Below, in pieces: positions 23,857 to 32,346 of a stretch of DNA of 64,000 nt. How positions within the stretch are numbered: the stretch's first letter is position 1; each line of letters begins with the position of its first letter. A program made the translations under genes and the position numbers. Source of the DNA: Thermolongibacillus altinsuensis (GTDB lineage: Bacteria > Bacillota > Bacilli > Bacillales > Anoxybacillaceae); assembly GCF_004341205.1 (NCBI RefSeq), contig NZ_SLUL01000004.1:1-64000 (forward strand), read 5' to 3'. The notes below the pieces were generated by a model. That model did not search any database, had not been told where the DNA came from, and saw nothing but the letters and a program-made list of their open reading frames with translations.

Positions 23857-25146
23857 ATGGTGAACATATGCGTCATTGGTGCTGGCTACGTCGGGTTAAC
23901 AACCGCTGCCGTTCTTGCCGAACTCGGTCATGAAGTGTGTTGCATCGACAAAGATCAAAATAAAATTACCGAACTCAATAACGGTAAAATTCCCATCTAT
24001 GAACCAGGACTAAGCGAATTCATTGCTAAAAATACAAACCGCCTTTCTTTCAATACCAATCTTGAAGAAGGAGTAAAAAAAGCTTCCATTATTTTTATTT
24101 GCGTTGGCACTCCTTCGCTGGCGGATGGAAAAACGAATTTGTCTTATGTTGATGCAGTCATCAACGAAATAGCCCCATGCATCCATTCTTATAAAACGAT
24201 TATTACAAAAAGTACCGTCCCGATTGGAACAAATGAACAAATATATGAAAAATTATTGGCCAAAAAAATTTCACCTGAATTGTTTAACATCGTTTCGAAT
24301 CCTGAATTTTTACGAGAAGGCTCCGCCATTTATGACATGCTTCATCCTGATAAAATCGTCGTCGGATTGCGCCAAGACGATACGCAATCGCTACCAATCA
24401 TTCAAGAGATGTATTCGCGTATTCAAGCTCCTTATATTGTGACGAGCTTGAATGGAGCAGAAATGATCAAATATGCTTCAAACGCTTTTTTAGCAACGAA
24501 AATTTCCTTTATCAATGAAATAGCTCGCATTTGTGAAGCTTTTCATATCGATGTCAATGACGTTTCGAAAGGAATTGGTCTCGATCCGCGAATCGGTCCA
24601 CATTTTTTACAAGCCGGTTTAGGTTATGGAGGCTCGTGCTTTCCGAAAGATGTAAAATCGCTAGAACAAATAGCTCTTTCCAAGCAAATCCATCCCCTTA
24701 TTTTGCAAGCGGTCCAAACCGTAAACGACACACAAATCGACGTCTATATTCATAAATTAAAAACCCTCTTTCCTGATTTACACACAAAAAAAATCGCGGT
24801 TTTAGGGATCGCCTTTAAACCAAATACCGATGATACACGCGATTCCCCTGCCGAGCGATTGATTTCTCGGCTTAGTCAACTAACCTGTGACGTTTGCGCC
24901 TATGATCCGAAAGCAAAATTAAGTCACGATCAACATCATGTTCGGCAAGTAAACTCGCTGGACGAAGCGATTAAAGGGGCCGATTGTGTCGTGATCGCCA
25001 CGGATTGGGATGAATTTAAACAATTAGACTGGACGGAAATAAAAAAACAAATGAATGGAACGATCATCGTTGACGGAAGAAACTGCCTGAACCGCAAAGA
25101 AATTGAGCAATGCGGATTACGCTACGTAGGAGTTGGTCGCGGATGA
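23857..25146 (+). CDS. ytcA: UDP-glucose 6-dehydrogenase (YtcA/TuaD-type)
   Basis: 429 residues from ATG 23857; TTG 23854 and GTG 23860 are adjacent alternatives, all behind AAGGAAG. NAD-binding GAGYVGLTTAAVLAELGH at the start, central domain with the catalytic cysteine in GLGYGGSCFPKD, and C-terminal VLGIAFKPNTDDTRDSPA. It oxidises UDP-glucose to UDP-glucuronate. First of three genes overlapping by ATGA, matching B. subtilis ytcA-ytcB-ytcC, a set linked to spore-surface polysaccharide. Confidence 0.9.
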   Translation: MVNICVIGAGYVGLTTAAVLAELGHEVCCIDKDQNKITELNNGKIPIYEPGLSEFIAKNTNRLSFNTNLEEGVKKASIIFICVGTPSLADGKTNLSYVDAVINEIAPCIHSYKTIITKSTVPIGTNEQIYEKLLAKKISPELFNIVSNPEFLREGSAIYDMLHPDKIVVGLRQDDTQSLPIIQEMYSRIQAPYIVTSLNGAEMIKYASNAFLATKISFINEIARICEAFHIDVNDVSKGIGLDPRIGPHFLQAGLGYGGSCFPKDVKSLEQIALSKQIHPLILQAVQTVNDTQIDVYIHKLKTLFPDLHTKKIAVLGIAFKPNTDDTRDSPAERLISRLSQLTCDVCAYDPKAKLSHDQHHVRQVNSLDEAIKGADCVVIATDWDEFKQLDWTEIKKQMNGTIIVDGRNCLNRKEIEQCGLRYVGVGRG

Positions 25147-26099
25147 AAATTGTCGTAACTGGAGCTGCGGGGTTTATTGGTTCACATTTATGTGAAGCGT
25201 TATTGCAACATGAAGAAAACATCGTCATCGGAATCGATTCCTTTATCGGTCCTACCCCTTCTCACATAAAAAAAAGAAATATAGAAGCGATTCAATCGAA
25301 TCCAAGATGGATCCTCGTACCAACCGACTTGCTTTCGGTCAATCTACAAGAACTGTTAAAAGATGTTGACGTCGTTTATCATTTAGCTGGCATGCCAGGA
25401 GTGCGCACAAGCTGGGGAAACGAATTTGGCTTGTACACAGCAAATAATATTTCCGCCACGCAACGTTTACTAGAAGCGTGCAAAAATATACCGCTTCGAC
25501 AGTTTATTTATGCTTCCACTTCTTCGATCTATGGGGAAAAAAGCGGAAAGGTTCATGAAAAGATGGAACCGACTCCATTATCTCCATACGGGATTACAAA
25601 ACTAGCAGGCGAACATTTATGTAAAGTGTATGAAACGAACTTTCACATTCCAACCACCATTTTGCGTTATTTTACCGTTTATGGCCCGCGTCAAAGAACG
25701 GATATGGCTTTTCATCGCTTTATTAAACAACTATTAACAGACAAACCGATTACCATTTTTGGAGACGGAACACAAACCCGTGATTTTACGTATATTTCAG
25801 ATTGTGTCAAAGGGACAGTCGCTGTTTTAGGAAACGAAAAAGCGATCGGCCAAACGATCAACATTGGTGGAAAAGAACGAGCATCCGTGAATGAAGTGAT
25901 CGACTTGTTACAATCCTTAACCGGAAAAAAAGCGATCAAACATTATATCAAAGATCCGATCGGAGAACCGAAGCATACATGGGCAGATCTTTCAACAGCA
26001 GAGCAATGTTTAAACTATTCGCCGACCGTCACTTTACAGGAAGGGCTGCAATACGAATTTGCTGATATCCGCTCGATTTATGAGGGAGAACAAACATGA
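25143..26099 (+). CDS. ytcB: NAD-dependent UDP-sugar epimerase (YtcB-type)
   Basis: 318 residues; ATG 25143 overlaps the ytcA stop. Extended SDR: TGAAGFIGSHLCEAL at the N-terminus, catalytic Ser/Tyr/Lys in YASTSSIYGE and SPYGITKLAGEHL, then TVYGPRQR and DGTQTRDFTYI. Probably interconverts UDP-glucuronate and UDP-galacturonate, given the gene before it (inference). Overlaps the next gene by 4 bp. Confidence 0.87.
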   Translation: MKIVVTGAAGFIGSHLCEALLQHEENIVIGIDSFIGPTPSHIKKRNIEAIQSNPRWILVPTDLLSVNLQELLKDVDVVYHLAGMPGVRTSWGNEFGLYTANNISATQRLLEACKNIPLRQFIYASTSSIYGEKSGKVHEKMEPTPLSPYGITKLAGEHLCKVYETNFHIPTTILRYFTVYGPRQRTDMAFHRFIKQLLTDKPITIFGDGTQTRDFTYISDCVKGTVAVLGNEKAIGQTINIGGKERASVNEVIDLLQSLTGKKAIKHYIKDPIGEPKHTWADLSTAEQCLNYSPTVTLQEGLQYEFADIRSIYEGEQT

Positions 26100-27256
26100 A
26101 GATCGCTTATATTTGTACAGAGAAACTTCCATCCCCCGCTATTAAAGGCGGAGCCATTCAACTCATGATTGATGGCGTCGCCCCATTTTTAAGCCAAAAC
26201 CACGAGTTGACCATTTTTTCGATTACGGATCCTTCTTTGCCTGAAAAAGAACGAATCCATAACATCGAATATATTCGGTTTCCAAAGGAAGCTTACGAAC
26301 AAAACGTGGCTGAAGAGTTAAAAAAGCGTTCATTCGATGTCATTCACGTCTTTAATCGCCCTGCCAATGTGCTTTTATATAAGCAAGCTTCGCCTGCCAG
26401 CGCGTTCGTGTTAAGCCTTCACAATGACATGTTTTCTCCATTGAAAATAAAAAAAGAACTTGCCGAACAAGTATTAAGGGAGACAACCGTCATCGCGACC
26501 GTCAGCGAATACATTAAAAAAACAATCGCGAAAAGATACCCGATCGAATCCGAAAAAGTAAAAGTCGTCTATTCAGGAGTGAATATTGAAAACTACGTAC
26601 TACCTTGGACAGCAAAAGGAAAAAAAATTCGGGACTCGATTCGCGCACAGTTTTCAGTAACCAATAAAAAAGTGATCTTGTTCATCGGCAGATTAAGTAA
26701 AACAAAAGGTCCTCATTTGCTTATTGAATGCATGAAAGATGTGCTAAACGTTCATCCCGATGCCGTTTTAGTCATCGTTGGCGGCAAGTGGTTTAGCGAA
26801 AATGGCTGGAATGATTACATCGAAACATTGCATCGTTCAGCAGAATCATATAAAAATCAAATCATTTTCACCAATTATATTCCTTCTGAAAAAATTCCGC
26901 ACATTTTTTTAATGGGCGATGTATTTGTATGCAGCTCGCAATGGCACGAACCGCTCGCGCGCGTACACTATGAAGCAATGGCCGCTGGCATTCCCATTAT
27001 TACGACAAATCGGGGCGGAAATGCAGAAGTCATTCATCATTCGAAAAATGGAATCGTCATTCATGATTATCATTCCCCGAAAGCTTTTGCAGAAGCGATT
27101 AACGACCTTTTATCCAATCAAGAAAAAGCGTTAAACCTAGCATACAATGGAAGACAGCTCGTTGAGGAACATTTTCAATTTTTCCATACGGCTCAACGTT
27201 TGGAAGCATGTTACATGGAGGCGCTCACGAAACATACAAACCCCCTTTCTCGCTAA
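26096..27256 (+). CDS. ytcC: GT4-family glycosyltransferase (YtcC-type)
   Basis: 386 residues with a GT-B fold: N-terminal acceptor domain (KGGAIQLMIDGVAPFL), VILFIGRLSKTKGPHLLIE at the domain boundary, and the donor-binding EPLARVHYEAMAAGIPIITT with the conserved E-x7-E. A retaining glycosyltransferase that likely uses a UDP-sugar made by the two upstream enzymes to build a surface glycan. Cytosolic, no membrane segment. Confidence 0.87.
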   Translation: MKIAYICTEKLPSPAIKGGAIQLMIDGVAPFLSQNHELTIFSITDPSLPEKERIHNIEYIRFPKEAYEQNVAEELKKRSFDVIHVFNRPANVLLYKQASPASAFVLSLHNDMFSPLKIKKELAEQVLRETTVIATVSEYIKKTIAKRYPIESEKVKVVYSGVNIENYVLPWTAKGKKIRDSIRAQFSVTNKKVILFIGRLSKTKGPHLLIECMKDVLNVHPDAVLVIVGGKWFSENGWNDYIETLHRSAESYKNQIIFTNYIPSEKIPHIFLMGDVFVCSSQWHEPLARVHYEAMAAGIPIITTNRGGNAEVIHHSKNGIVIHDYHSPKAFAEAINDLLSNQEKALNLAYNGRQLVEEHFQFFHTAQRLEACYMEALTKHTNPLSR

Positions 27257-27264
27257 AAGGGGGT
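27241..27264. terminator. weak terminator between ytcC and cotO
   Basis: CCCCCTTT / AAAGGGGG stem with a short loop overlapping the ytcC stop; the T run is short on both strands. Confidence 0.45.
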
Positions 27265-27270
27265 GAAATA

Positions 27271-27663
27271 TTATTTCGGTAAGCCAATTAATGAAACTGA
27301 AATCACTTGCTCAACGGGAATGGTGATTTTTCTTCCTTTTTGGATCGCTTGAAAAACGACTTTTCTGCTTTCATACTGATCAACAAACCCTTCATAGCTT
27401 CGTTGTTTCGTCGTCAGTTTGCATTTTACCGGACGAAGATATTCTGGAAGATTGGCTAAAAAATGAAGCTGTTCCTCTAATTCCATCTCACGAAACGAAG
27501 CAAATGTCGGCGAAGGAAATGATGTCTCTGCTCCTTTCACATTTCGTCTTTTTTTATCGCTTTGCCATCGAAATGATTTTTGCATGTAACATGTCTTCGG
27601 CCCTAAATTTGGTTGCACAATATAAAGAAGTGGAGCATTTTCGATCGGTTGCTGCTTCTTCAC
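27271..27663 (-). CDS. cotO: spore coat protein CotO-like
   Basis: 130 residues from GTG 27663 with GGAGG upstream. The N-terminal APLLYIVQPNLG, a downstream helical ELEEQLHFLANLP and the C-terminal beta stretch (KCKLTTKQRSYEGFVDQYES) resemble CotO, a CotH-dependent outer-coat protein. It is shorter than the B. subtilis protein. Position just downstream of fabI on the same strand is identical in B. subtilis (yjbW-yjbX), which supports the call. Confidence 0.7.
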   Translation of the reverse strand: MKKQQPIENAPLLYIVQPNLGPKTCYMQKSFRWQSDKKRRNVKGAETSFPSPTFASFREMELEEQLHFLANLPEYLRPVKCKLTTKQRSYEGFVDQYESRKVVFQAIQKGRKITIPVEQVISVSLIGLPK

Positions 27664-27760
27664 TCTTTTTCCTCCTTCCTGTTTTATATAAAATATATGT
27701 ATGCTTTTTTTCCGCCTGTCATTCCGACTCTAACACGAAACAATTTGAACGAAAAAAAAC

Positions 27761-27788
27761 AAAAAAGCTGTCAAACGACAGCTTTTTA
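27761..27788 (-). terminator. fabI terminator
   Basis: AAAAAGCTGTC / GACAGCTTTTT stem with loop AAAC, overlapping the fabI stop; T-rich on the minus strand. Confidence 0.85.
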
Positions 27789-28562
27789 TCTCGCTAAAAT
27801 ATGATAACCTGAATCAACGTGAATGATTTCTCCCGTAATTCCGCGCGATAAATCGCTGAATAAGAACAGCGCCGTATCGCCTACTTCTTCTTGCGTCGTT
27901 GTTCGACGTAATGGAGCACGCTCTTCGATTTCTTTTAAAATCGAGTTAAAATCGCCGACTCCTTTTGCTGACAGCGTTCGAATCGGTCCAGCCGAAATCG
28001 CATTGACGCGAATTCCATATTTTCCTAAGTCGTTCGCTAAATATTTGACACTTGCCTCTAACGATGCCTTCGCTACCCCCATCACGTTATAGTTTTGCAC
28101 GACGCGCTCGCCGCCAAGATATGTAAGGGTAACGATGCTTCCTCCCTCAGTCATTAAATCTTTCGCCGCTTTTACAACCGCTGTTAATGAATAGGAACTA
28201 ATGTTATGCGCAAGCAAAAATCCTTCGCGCGTCGTGTTCATATATTCACCGCTTAACTCTTCTTTATTGGCAAAAGCAATGCAATGAGCGATGCCATGAA
28301 TGACGCCGACTTTTTCCTTAATTTCGCGAAAACACGCTTCGATTTCTTCGTCTTTCGTTACATCGCACGGAAGCACAAGCGCCGTTTCATCTTCTAATGT
28401 CGCCACTAACTTGCGAACTTCGTCTTCAAATCGCTCGCCTGCATACGTAAAAACAAGACGCGCACCCGCCGCATGAAGCGAACGTGCAATTCCCCATGCA
28501 ATGCTTCGCTTGTTCGCTACACCCATAATGACATATGTCCGCCCTTTTAACGATAATTCCAT
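27786..28562 (-). CDS. fabI: enoyl-ACP reductase (NADH)
   Basis: 258 residues from ATG 28562 with AAGGGG nine bases upstream. FabI features: GVANKRSIAWGIARSLHAAG (cofactor loop), the Tyr-x6-Lys pair in NYNVMGVAKASLE, and the substrate loop SAGPIRTLSAKG. It performs the last step of each fatty-acid elongation cycle. The start region carries a FapR operator, so it should be repressed until malonyl-CoA rises. Separated from cotO by its own terminator. Confidence 0.95.
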   Translation of the reverse strand: MELSLKGRTYVIMGVANKRSIAWGIARSLHAAGARLVFTYAGERFEDEVRKLVATLEDETALVLPCDVTKDEEIEACFREIKEKVGVIHGIAHCIAFANKEELSGEYMNTTREGFLLAHNISSYSLTAVVKAAKDLMTEGGSIVTLTYLGGERVVQNYNVMGVAKASLEASVKYLANDLGKYGIRVNAISAGPIRTLSAKGVGDFNSILKEIEERAPLRRTTTQEEVGDTALFLFSDLSRGITGEIIHVDSGYHILAR

Positions 28563-28593
28563 CTGTTTCATCCCCTTAAATTATGATTTGTTA

Positions 28594-28620
28594 TTAGAAC
28601 CTAGTATTAATTTTATTATA
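28594..28620 (-). promoter_or_regulatory. fabI promoter -10 with FapR operator
   Basis: On the minus strand a TATAAT -10 (28615-28620) is followed by the 17-bp near-palindrome TTAATACTAGGTTCTAA (28594-28610), matching the FapR consensus TTAGTACCTRRTACTAA with few mismatches. FapR is known to repress fabI in B. subtilis from such a site just downstream of -10. Confidence 0.75.
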
Positions 28621-28621
28621 G

Positions 28622-28654
28622 CAAAAAATTCCCTATAACAAAATAGGGAATTTT
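28622..28654 (-). terminator. mgtE terminator
   Basis: AAAATTCCCTAT / ATAGGGAATTTTTT stem just after the mgtE stop; it directly abuts the fabI promoter. Confidence 0.8.
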
Positions 28655-29985
28655 CATAATAGATAATTCATAAACATCGTTGCTAAACCGAAATAAATGA
28701 GGATGCTAATAATATCATTAATGGTTGTAATAAACGGACCTGAGGCAACAGCGGGATCGATGCGGAGGCGATACATGATGAGTGGAATAAGCGCTCCGGC
28801 TACCGTTGCCACCGTTAACGTCGCAAACAACGCAACGCCGACAAGCAATCCTAAAAACAATTCATGCTTCCATATATATACAACAACCATAATGACTGAC
28901 CCACAAGTCGCTCCGATGATGACCCCTGTTAATGCTTCGCGAACGATCATTTTCCATTTGCTTTCTTTCGAAAAATCACCCATTGCAATGCGACGAACGG
29001 CAACGGCTAATGATTGTGTGCCGGTATTTCCAGACATTCCAGCAATGAGAGGGATAAATACAGCTAAAATCGCAATTTTTTGCAACGTTTCTTCAAACCG
29101 GCTAATTAAATTAGCTGTTACCATGCCTAAAAACAGCAAAATAATCAACCAAGGCAAGCGTTTTTTTGCTGCGTCAAGCGGGCTGCGCTGAATGTCAACA
29201 TCAGCAACCCCGGCTAATTTCGAATAGTCATCAGACGCTTCTTCCGAAATAACATCAACGATATCATCGACTGTAATAATCCCTAATAAATGATTAGCTG
29301 CATCCACAACAGGAAGCGCTAAAAAATCGTAATCCTTCATTTTTCGTGCAACATCTTCTTGGTCTTCATCCACAAGCACGGAGACAACTTGATCGTTCAT
29401 AATGTCATGAATCATCTGATCATCGTCAGAAACGATTAATTCGCGTAATGATAAAACACCGACCAGTTGTTTATGTTCATTAATGACATAAATGTAATAA
29501 ATCGTTTCCGCATGTAATGCTTCTTTTTTCAAAATTTGCATCGCCGACCGTACCGTTTGATTGGCATGAATGGCGATATATTCGGTCGTCATGATGCTTC
29601 CAGCTGTATACTCTTTATAATGAAGCAAATCTTTAATTTCTTTCGCTGCCTCATCGCCCATCATCGTTAAATAGCTGGCAGCTTCTTTTTTATCTAGTTC
29701 GTTCAATACATCAACCGCATTGTCCGCATACATTTGCGCTAACATTTGCGCGATGAAAGACGGATCCATTTCAGACAAATATGTTTTATATTCGTCTTCC
29801 TCAATATCCAGATGGTCAAAAATTTCCGCCATTTCTCCCGGCGATAAATAATAATACATTCGTTTTCGAACTTCTGGGCTTTGTTCAACATAAAACTTTG
29901 CGCGATCATATGGGTGGAGTTTCAAAAACAATTGGCGAAACTCATCAATATTTTCATTCACAAGGGCTTTTGTAATTTTTTCCAC
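28654..29985 (-). CDS. mgtE: magnesium transporter MgtE
   Basis: 443 residues from GTG 29985, preceded by GAGGAGGGGG; longer frames upstream run into the palindromic repeat. Domains in order: N domain (DEFRQLFLKLHPYDR), two CBS domains (about 130-250), a connecting helix, and five membrane helices with the selectivity signature GMSGNTGTQSLAVAVR. MgtE is a homodimeric Mg2+ channel gated by cytosolic Mg2+. No Mg2+-sensing M-box leader is visible upstream, unlike B. subtilis mgtE. Confidence 0.92.
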   Translation of the reverse strand: MEKITKALVNENIDEFRQLFLKLHPYDRAKFYVEQSPEVRKRMYYYLSPGEMAEIFDHLDIEEDEYKTYLSEMDPSFIAQMLAQMYADNAVDVLNELDKKEAASYLTMMGDEAAKEIKDLLHYKEYTAGSIMTTEYIAIHANQTVRSAMQILKKEALHAETIYYIYVINEHKQLVGVLSLRELIVSDDDQMIHDIMNDQVVSVLVDEDQEDVARKMKDYDFLALPVVDAANHLLGIITVDDIVDVISEEASDDYSKLAGVADVDIQRSPLDAAKKRLPWLIILLFLGMVTANLISRFEETLQKIAILAVFIPLIAGMSGNTGTQSLAVAVRRIAMGDFSKESKWKMIVREALTGVIIGATCGSVIMVVVYIWKHELFLGLLVGVALFATLTVATVAGALIPLIMYRLRIDPAVASGPFITTINDIISILIYFGLATMFMNYLL

Positions 29986-30096
29986 AAACTCCCCCTCCTC
30001 TCGACAAAAGCGTGTCTTCATTATTATTATCAAATCTTTGCGAAGTTGCAAGCAAATATGTAAAATCAAACAAGGAAGGAATGATTTTATCAACCA

Positions 30097-30190
30097 GCTT
30101 TTCTGCCACTTTTTCCGAACGAGAACGCCATCGGACAAATCGATTTGTCCGTCGAGCGTTCTTCGGCTGGATTGGCAGAAAAGCGGAAGG
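30097..30190. repeat. intergenic palindromic repeat, copy D
   Basis: Begins AGCTTTTCTGCCACTT and ends TGGCAGAAAAGCGG, the same inverted ends as copy C. The left arm CCGAACGAGAACGCCATC matches copy C, but the core is a 20-bp perfect palindrome (CGGACAAATCGATTTGTCCG) absent from the others, and the GGCGGCAAGA hairpin is missing. It lies between mgtE and rodA. Confidence 0.7.
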
Positions 30191-30301
30191 AGAAAAAGCT
30201 CCCACAAAAACTTGACTCATACTATCCATAAAATACATTTGCAAAAAAGGATACATTCGTTAAGATGATATTAGAAAGAACGGAAGAAAGGGTTCTAAAC
30301 A

Positions 30302-31477
30302 ATGGAAAACGAAAAAGCACTACAACCAAAAATAGATTATCATCTATTGTTTATCTTATTTTTGCTTGCGATTGTAAGTGCGATTGCGATTGACAGCGCT
30401 CAGCCTTCTTTACCTGCTAAATTACAAAATATTAATTTTGCTAGTAAACAATTGATGTGGTACGGAATTGGCGCCGTTGTCATCGCGCTTACGATGCTGA
30501 TTGATTATGACCGCCTTTTCCAAATCGCTTGGTATTTATATGGCTTTGGAATGCTTTTATTGCTTGGATTAGAATTCAATGCTCCGGGTACATTAACCAT
30601 TAAAGGGGCAAAAAGTTGGTATGCAATCCCAGGTATCGGAAATTTCCAGCCATCGGAATTGATGAAAATTTTTTTGATTATCGTCATTAGCCGAATCATC
30701 GTAAATCATCGCGAAAAATATGTGGAACCAACGATTGAAGACGATTTTAAATTGCTCGGAAAAATCGCCTTGGCCACACTCCCTCCGTTAGTGCTGTTAG
30801 CGAAACAGCCGGATATGGGAATGTCGATGGTCTTCACCGCGATTGTCGGTTCGCTCGTTCTCGTTTCAGGCATCCGCTTTCGCATCATTTTCGGAATCAT
30901 ATTGGCAGGCGTCGTTTCTGTTGCCATTCTTGTTTTTATCTTTTTTAAATTTCCTAATTTCTTCCATGAATATATTTTAGAAGATTATCAATTAAATCGC
31001 TTTTATGGCTGGCTTGCTCCATACGAATATTCAAACGAACAAGGATTCCAACTCATTCGTTCACTGTTGGCGATCGGGTCAGGAGAGCTTTACGGCAAGG
31101 GCTATAAAAATTTAGATGTTTATCTTCCTGAAGCACACACCGACTTTATTTTCGGGATTATCGCTGAACAGTTCGGTTTTATCGGCAGCAGCATCGTCAT
31201 TTCACTCTTTTTCTTACTCATTTATCGAATGATTCACATCGCCTTAGAAAGCCACGATCCGTTCGGTAGTTACTTATGTGCCGGGGTCATCGGAATGATC
31301 ACGTTCCAAGTATTCCAAAATATCGGAATGACCATCGGCTTGCTTCCGATCACAGGATTACCTCTTCCATTTATCAGTTATGGCGGAAGTTCGCTCGCTA
31401 CTTACATGTTAGCAATCGGCCTTGTTTTAAATGTTCGCTCACGCACGAAAAAATTTATGTTTTCATCAGAAGAATGA
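30302..31477 (+). CDS. rodA: SEDS-family peptidoglycan polymerase RodA
   Basis: 391 residues with about ten hydrophobic segments and SEDS hallmarks: GAKSWYAIPG, FQPSELMKIFLI, the cytosolic-side KQPDMGMSM, and the late TDFIFGIIAEQFGFIG and PLPFISYGGSS. RodA polymerises glycan strands with a class B PBP during lateral wall growth. A likely promoter (TTGCAA-16-TAAGAT) lies at 30238-30265. FtsW or SpoVE would be alternatives, but the short form without an extended C-terminus fits RodA. Confidence 0.85.
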   Translation: MENEKALQPKIDYHLLFILFLLAIVSAIAIDSAQPSLPAKLQNINFASKQLMWYGIGAVVIALTMLIDYDRLFQIAWYLYGFGMLLLLGLEFNAPGTLTIKGAKSWYAIPGIGNFQPSELMKIFLIIVISRIIVNHREKYVEPTIEDDFKLLGKIALATLPPLVLLAKQPDMGMSMVFTAIVGSLVLVSGIRFRIIFGIILAGVVSVAILVFIFFKFPNFFHEYILEDYQLNRFYGWLAPYEYSNEQGFQLIRSLLAIGSGELYGKGYKNLDVYLPEAHTDFIFGIIAEQFGFIGSSIVISLFFLLIYRMIHIALESHDPFGSYLCAGVIGMITFQVFQNIGMTIGLLPITGLPLPFISYGGSSLATYMLAIGLVLNVRSRTKKFMFSSEE

Positions 31478-31479
31478 AC

Positions 31480-31512
31480 CTCTCCCACCTACACGTTGTT
31501 GAGAGGTGGGAG
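31480..31512 (+). other. GC-rich hairpin downstream of rodA
   Basis: CTCCCACCT / AGGTGGGAG, a 9-bp perfect stem with a 13-base loop but no T run, three bases after the rodA stop. It is unlike a normal terminator; it could stabilise the mRNA end or be a relic of an IS200/IS605 end (guess). Confidence 0.45.
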
Positions 31513-31531
31513 ACTTCTCGATGAACATGTT

Positions 31532-31566
31532 AAAAACAGCCGCTATATGTACGCGGCTGTTTTTTC
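31532..31566 (+). terminator. rodA terminator
   Basis: AAAACAGCCGC / GCGGCTGTTTTTT perfect stem with T run. Confidence 0.85.
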
Positions 31567-31588
31567 AAAATAGAAAGGGGTTATCACA

Positions 31589-32329
31589 TTGAAACTAGAC
31601 ATTATCGGCGATATTCACGGCTGTTTTGATGAATTTGTCGCCTTAACGAAAAAGCTTGGATATGTTTGGACACAAGAACAAATCCCGATTCATCCTCAAG
31701 GAAGAAAACTTGCGTTTGTCGGCGACCTTGCTGACCGAGGACCGCATTCATTAAAAGTCATCGAAACGGTTGTGAAGCTAGTCGACAAAAACCTTGCCTA
31801 CTATGTTCCAGGAAACCATTGCAACAAACTTTACCGCTTCTTTTTAGGAAGAAACGTCCAAATTGCGCATGGACTTGAAACAACCGTCGCTGAATGGAAA
31901 AGTCTCCCTTTGCATGAACAACAACGGATTCGACACCAATTTATGAAGCTATACGAAAACGCTCCTTTATATGCCGTTTTAGATGACGGAAAGCTCGTCA
32001 TTGCTCATGCTGGCATTCGCGCTGATTACATCGGCAAATACGATAAAAAAGTGAAAACGTTTGTTTTATATGGCGATATTACGGGCGAAACGCACCCTGA
32101 TGGTTCCCCTGTCCGCCGTGATTGGGCGAAACATTACCGCGGCGAAGCGTGGATTGTTTATGGCCACACTCCTGTTAAAAAGCCGCGAATGCTTCACCGA
32201 ACCATCAATATTGATACAGGATGCGTGTTTGGCGGACACCTCACCGCTTTCCGCTACCCAGAACTCGAAACCGTCTCCGTACCATCTTCCATGCCATATG
32301 TTGAAGAAAAATTTCGCAGCTTTGAGTAA
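31589..32329 (+). CDS. prpE: bis(5'-nucleosyl)-tetraphosphatase PrpE
   Basis: 246 residues starting with TTG 31589 behind GAAAGGGG. A calcineurin-type metallophosphatase: GDIHG (7-11), [16 protein letters not shown] and late histidines ([18 protein letters not shown]). PrpE cleaves diadenosine tetraphosphate asymmetrically and, in B. subtilis, also acts as a phosphatase affecting spore germination. Converges on kimA. Confidence 0.9.
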   Translation: MKLDIIGDIHGCFDEFVALTKKLGYVWTQEQIPIHPQGRKLAFVGDLADRGPHSLKVIETVVKLVDKNLAYYVPGNHCNKLYRFFLGRNVQIAHGLETTVAEWKSLPLHEQQRIRHQFMKLYENAPLYAVLDDGKLVIAHAGIRADYIGKYDKKVKTFVLYGDITGETHPDGSPVRRDWAKHYRGEAWIVYGHTPVKKPRMLHRTINIDTGCVFGGHLTAFRYPELETVSVPSSMPYVEEKFRSFE

Positions 32330-32346
32330 TCGACCATGTCACACGA

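Noticed and set aside
29986-30207. Longer N-terminus for mgtE
   Set aside because: It would translate part of the palindromic repeat; the GTG at 29985 has an excellent ribosome binding site and gives the family's normal start.
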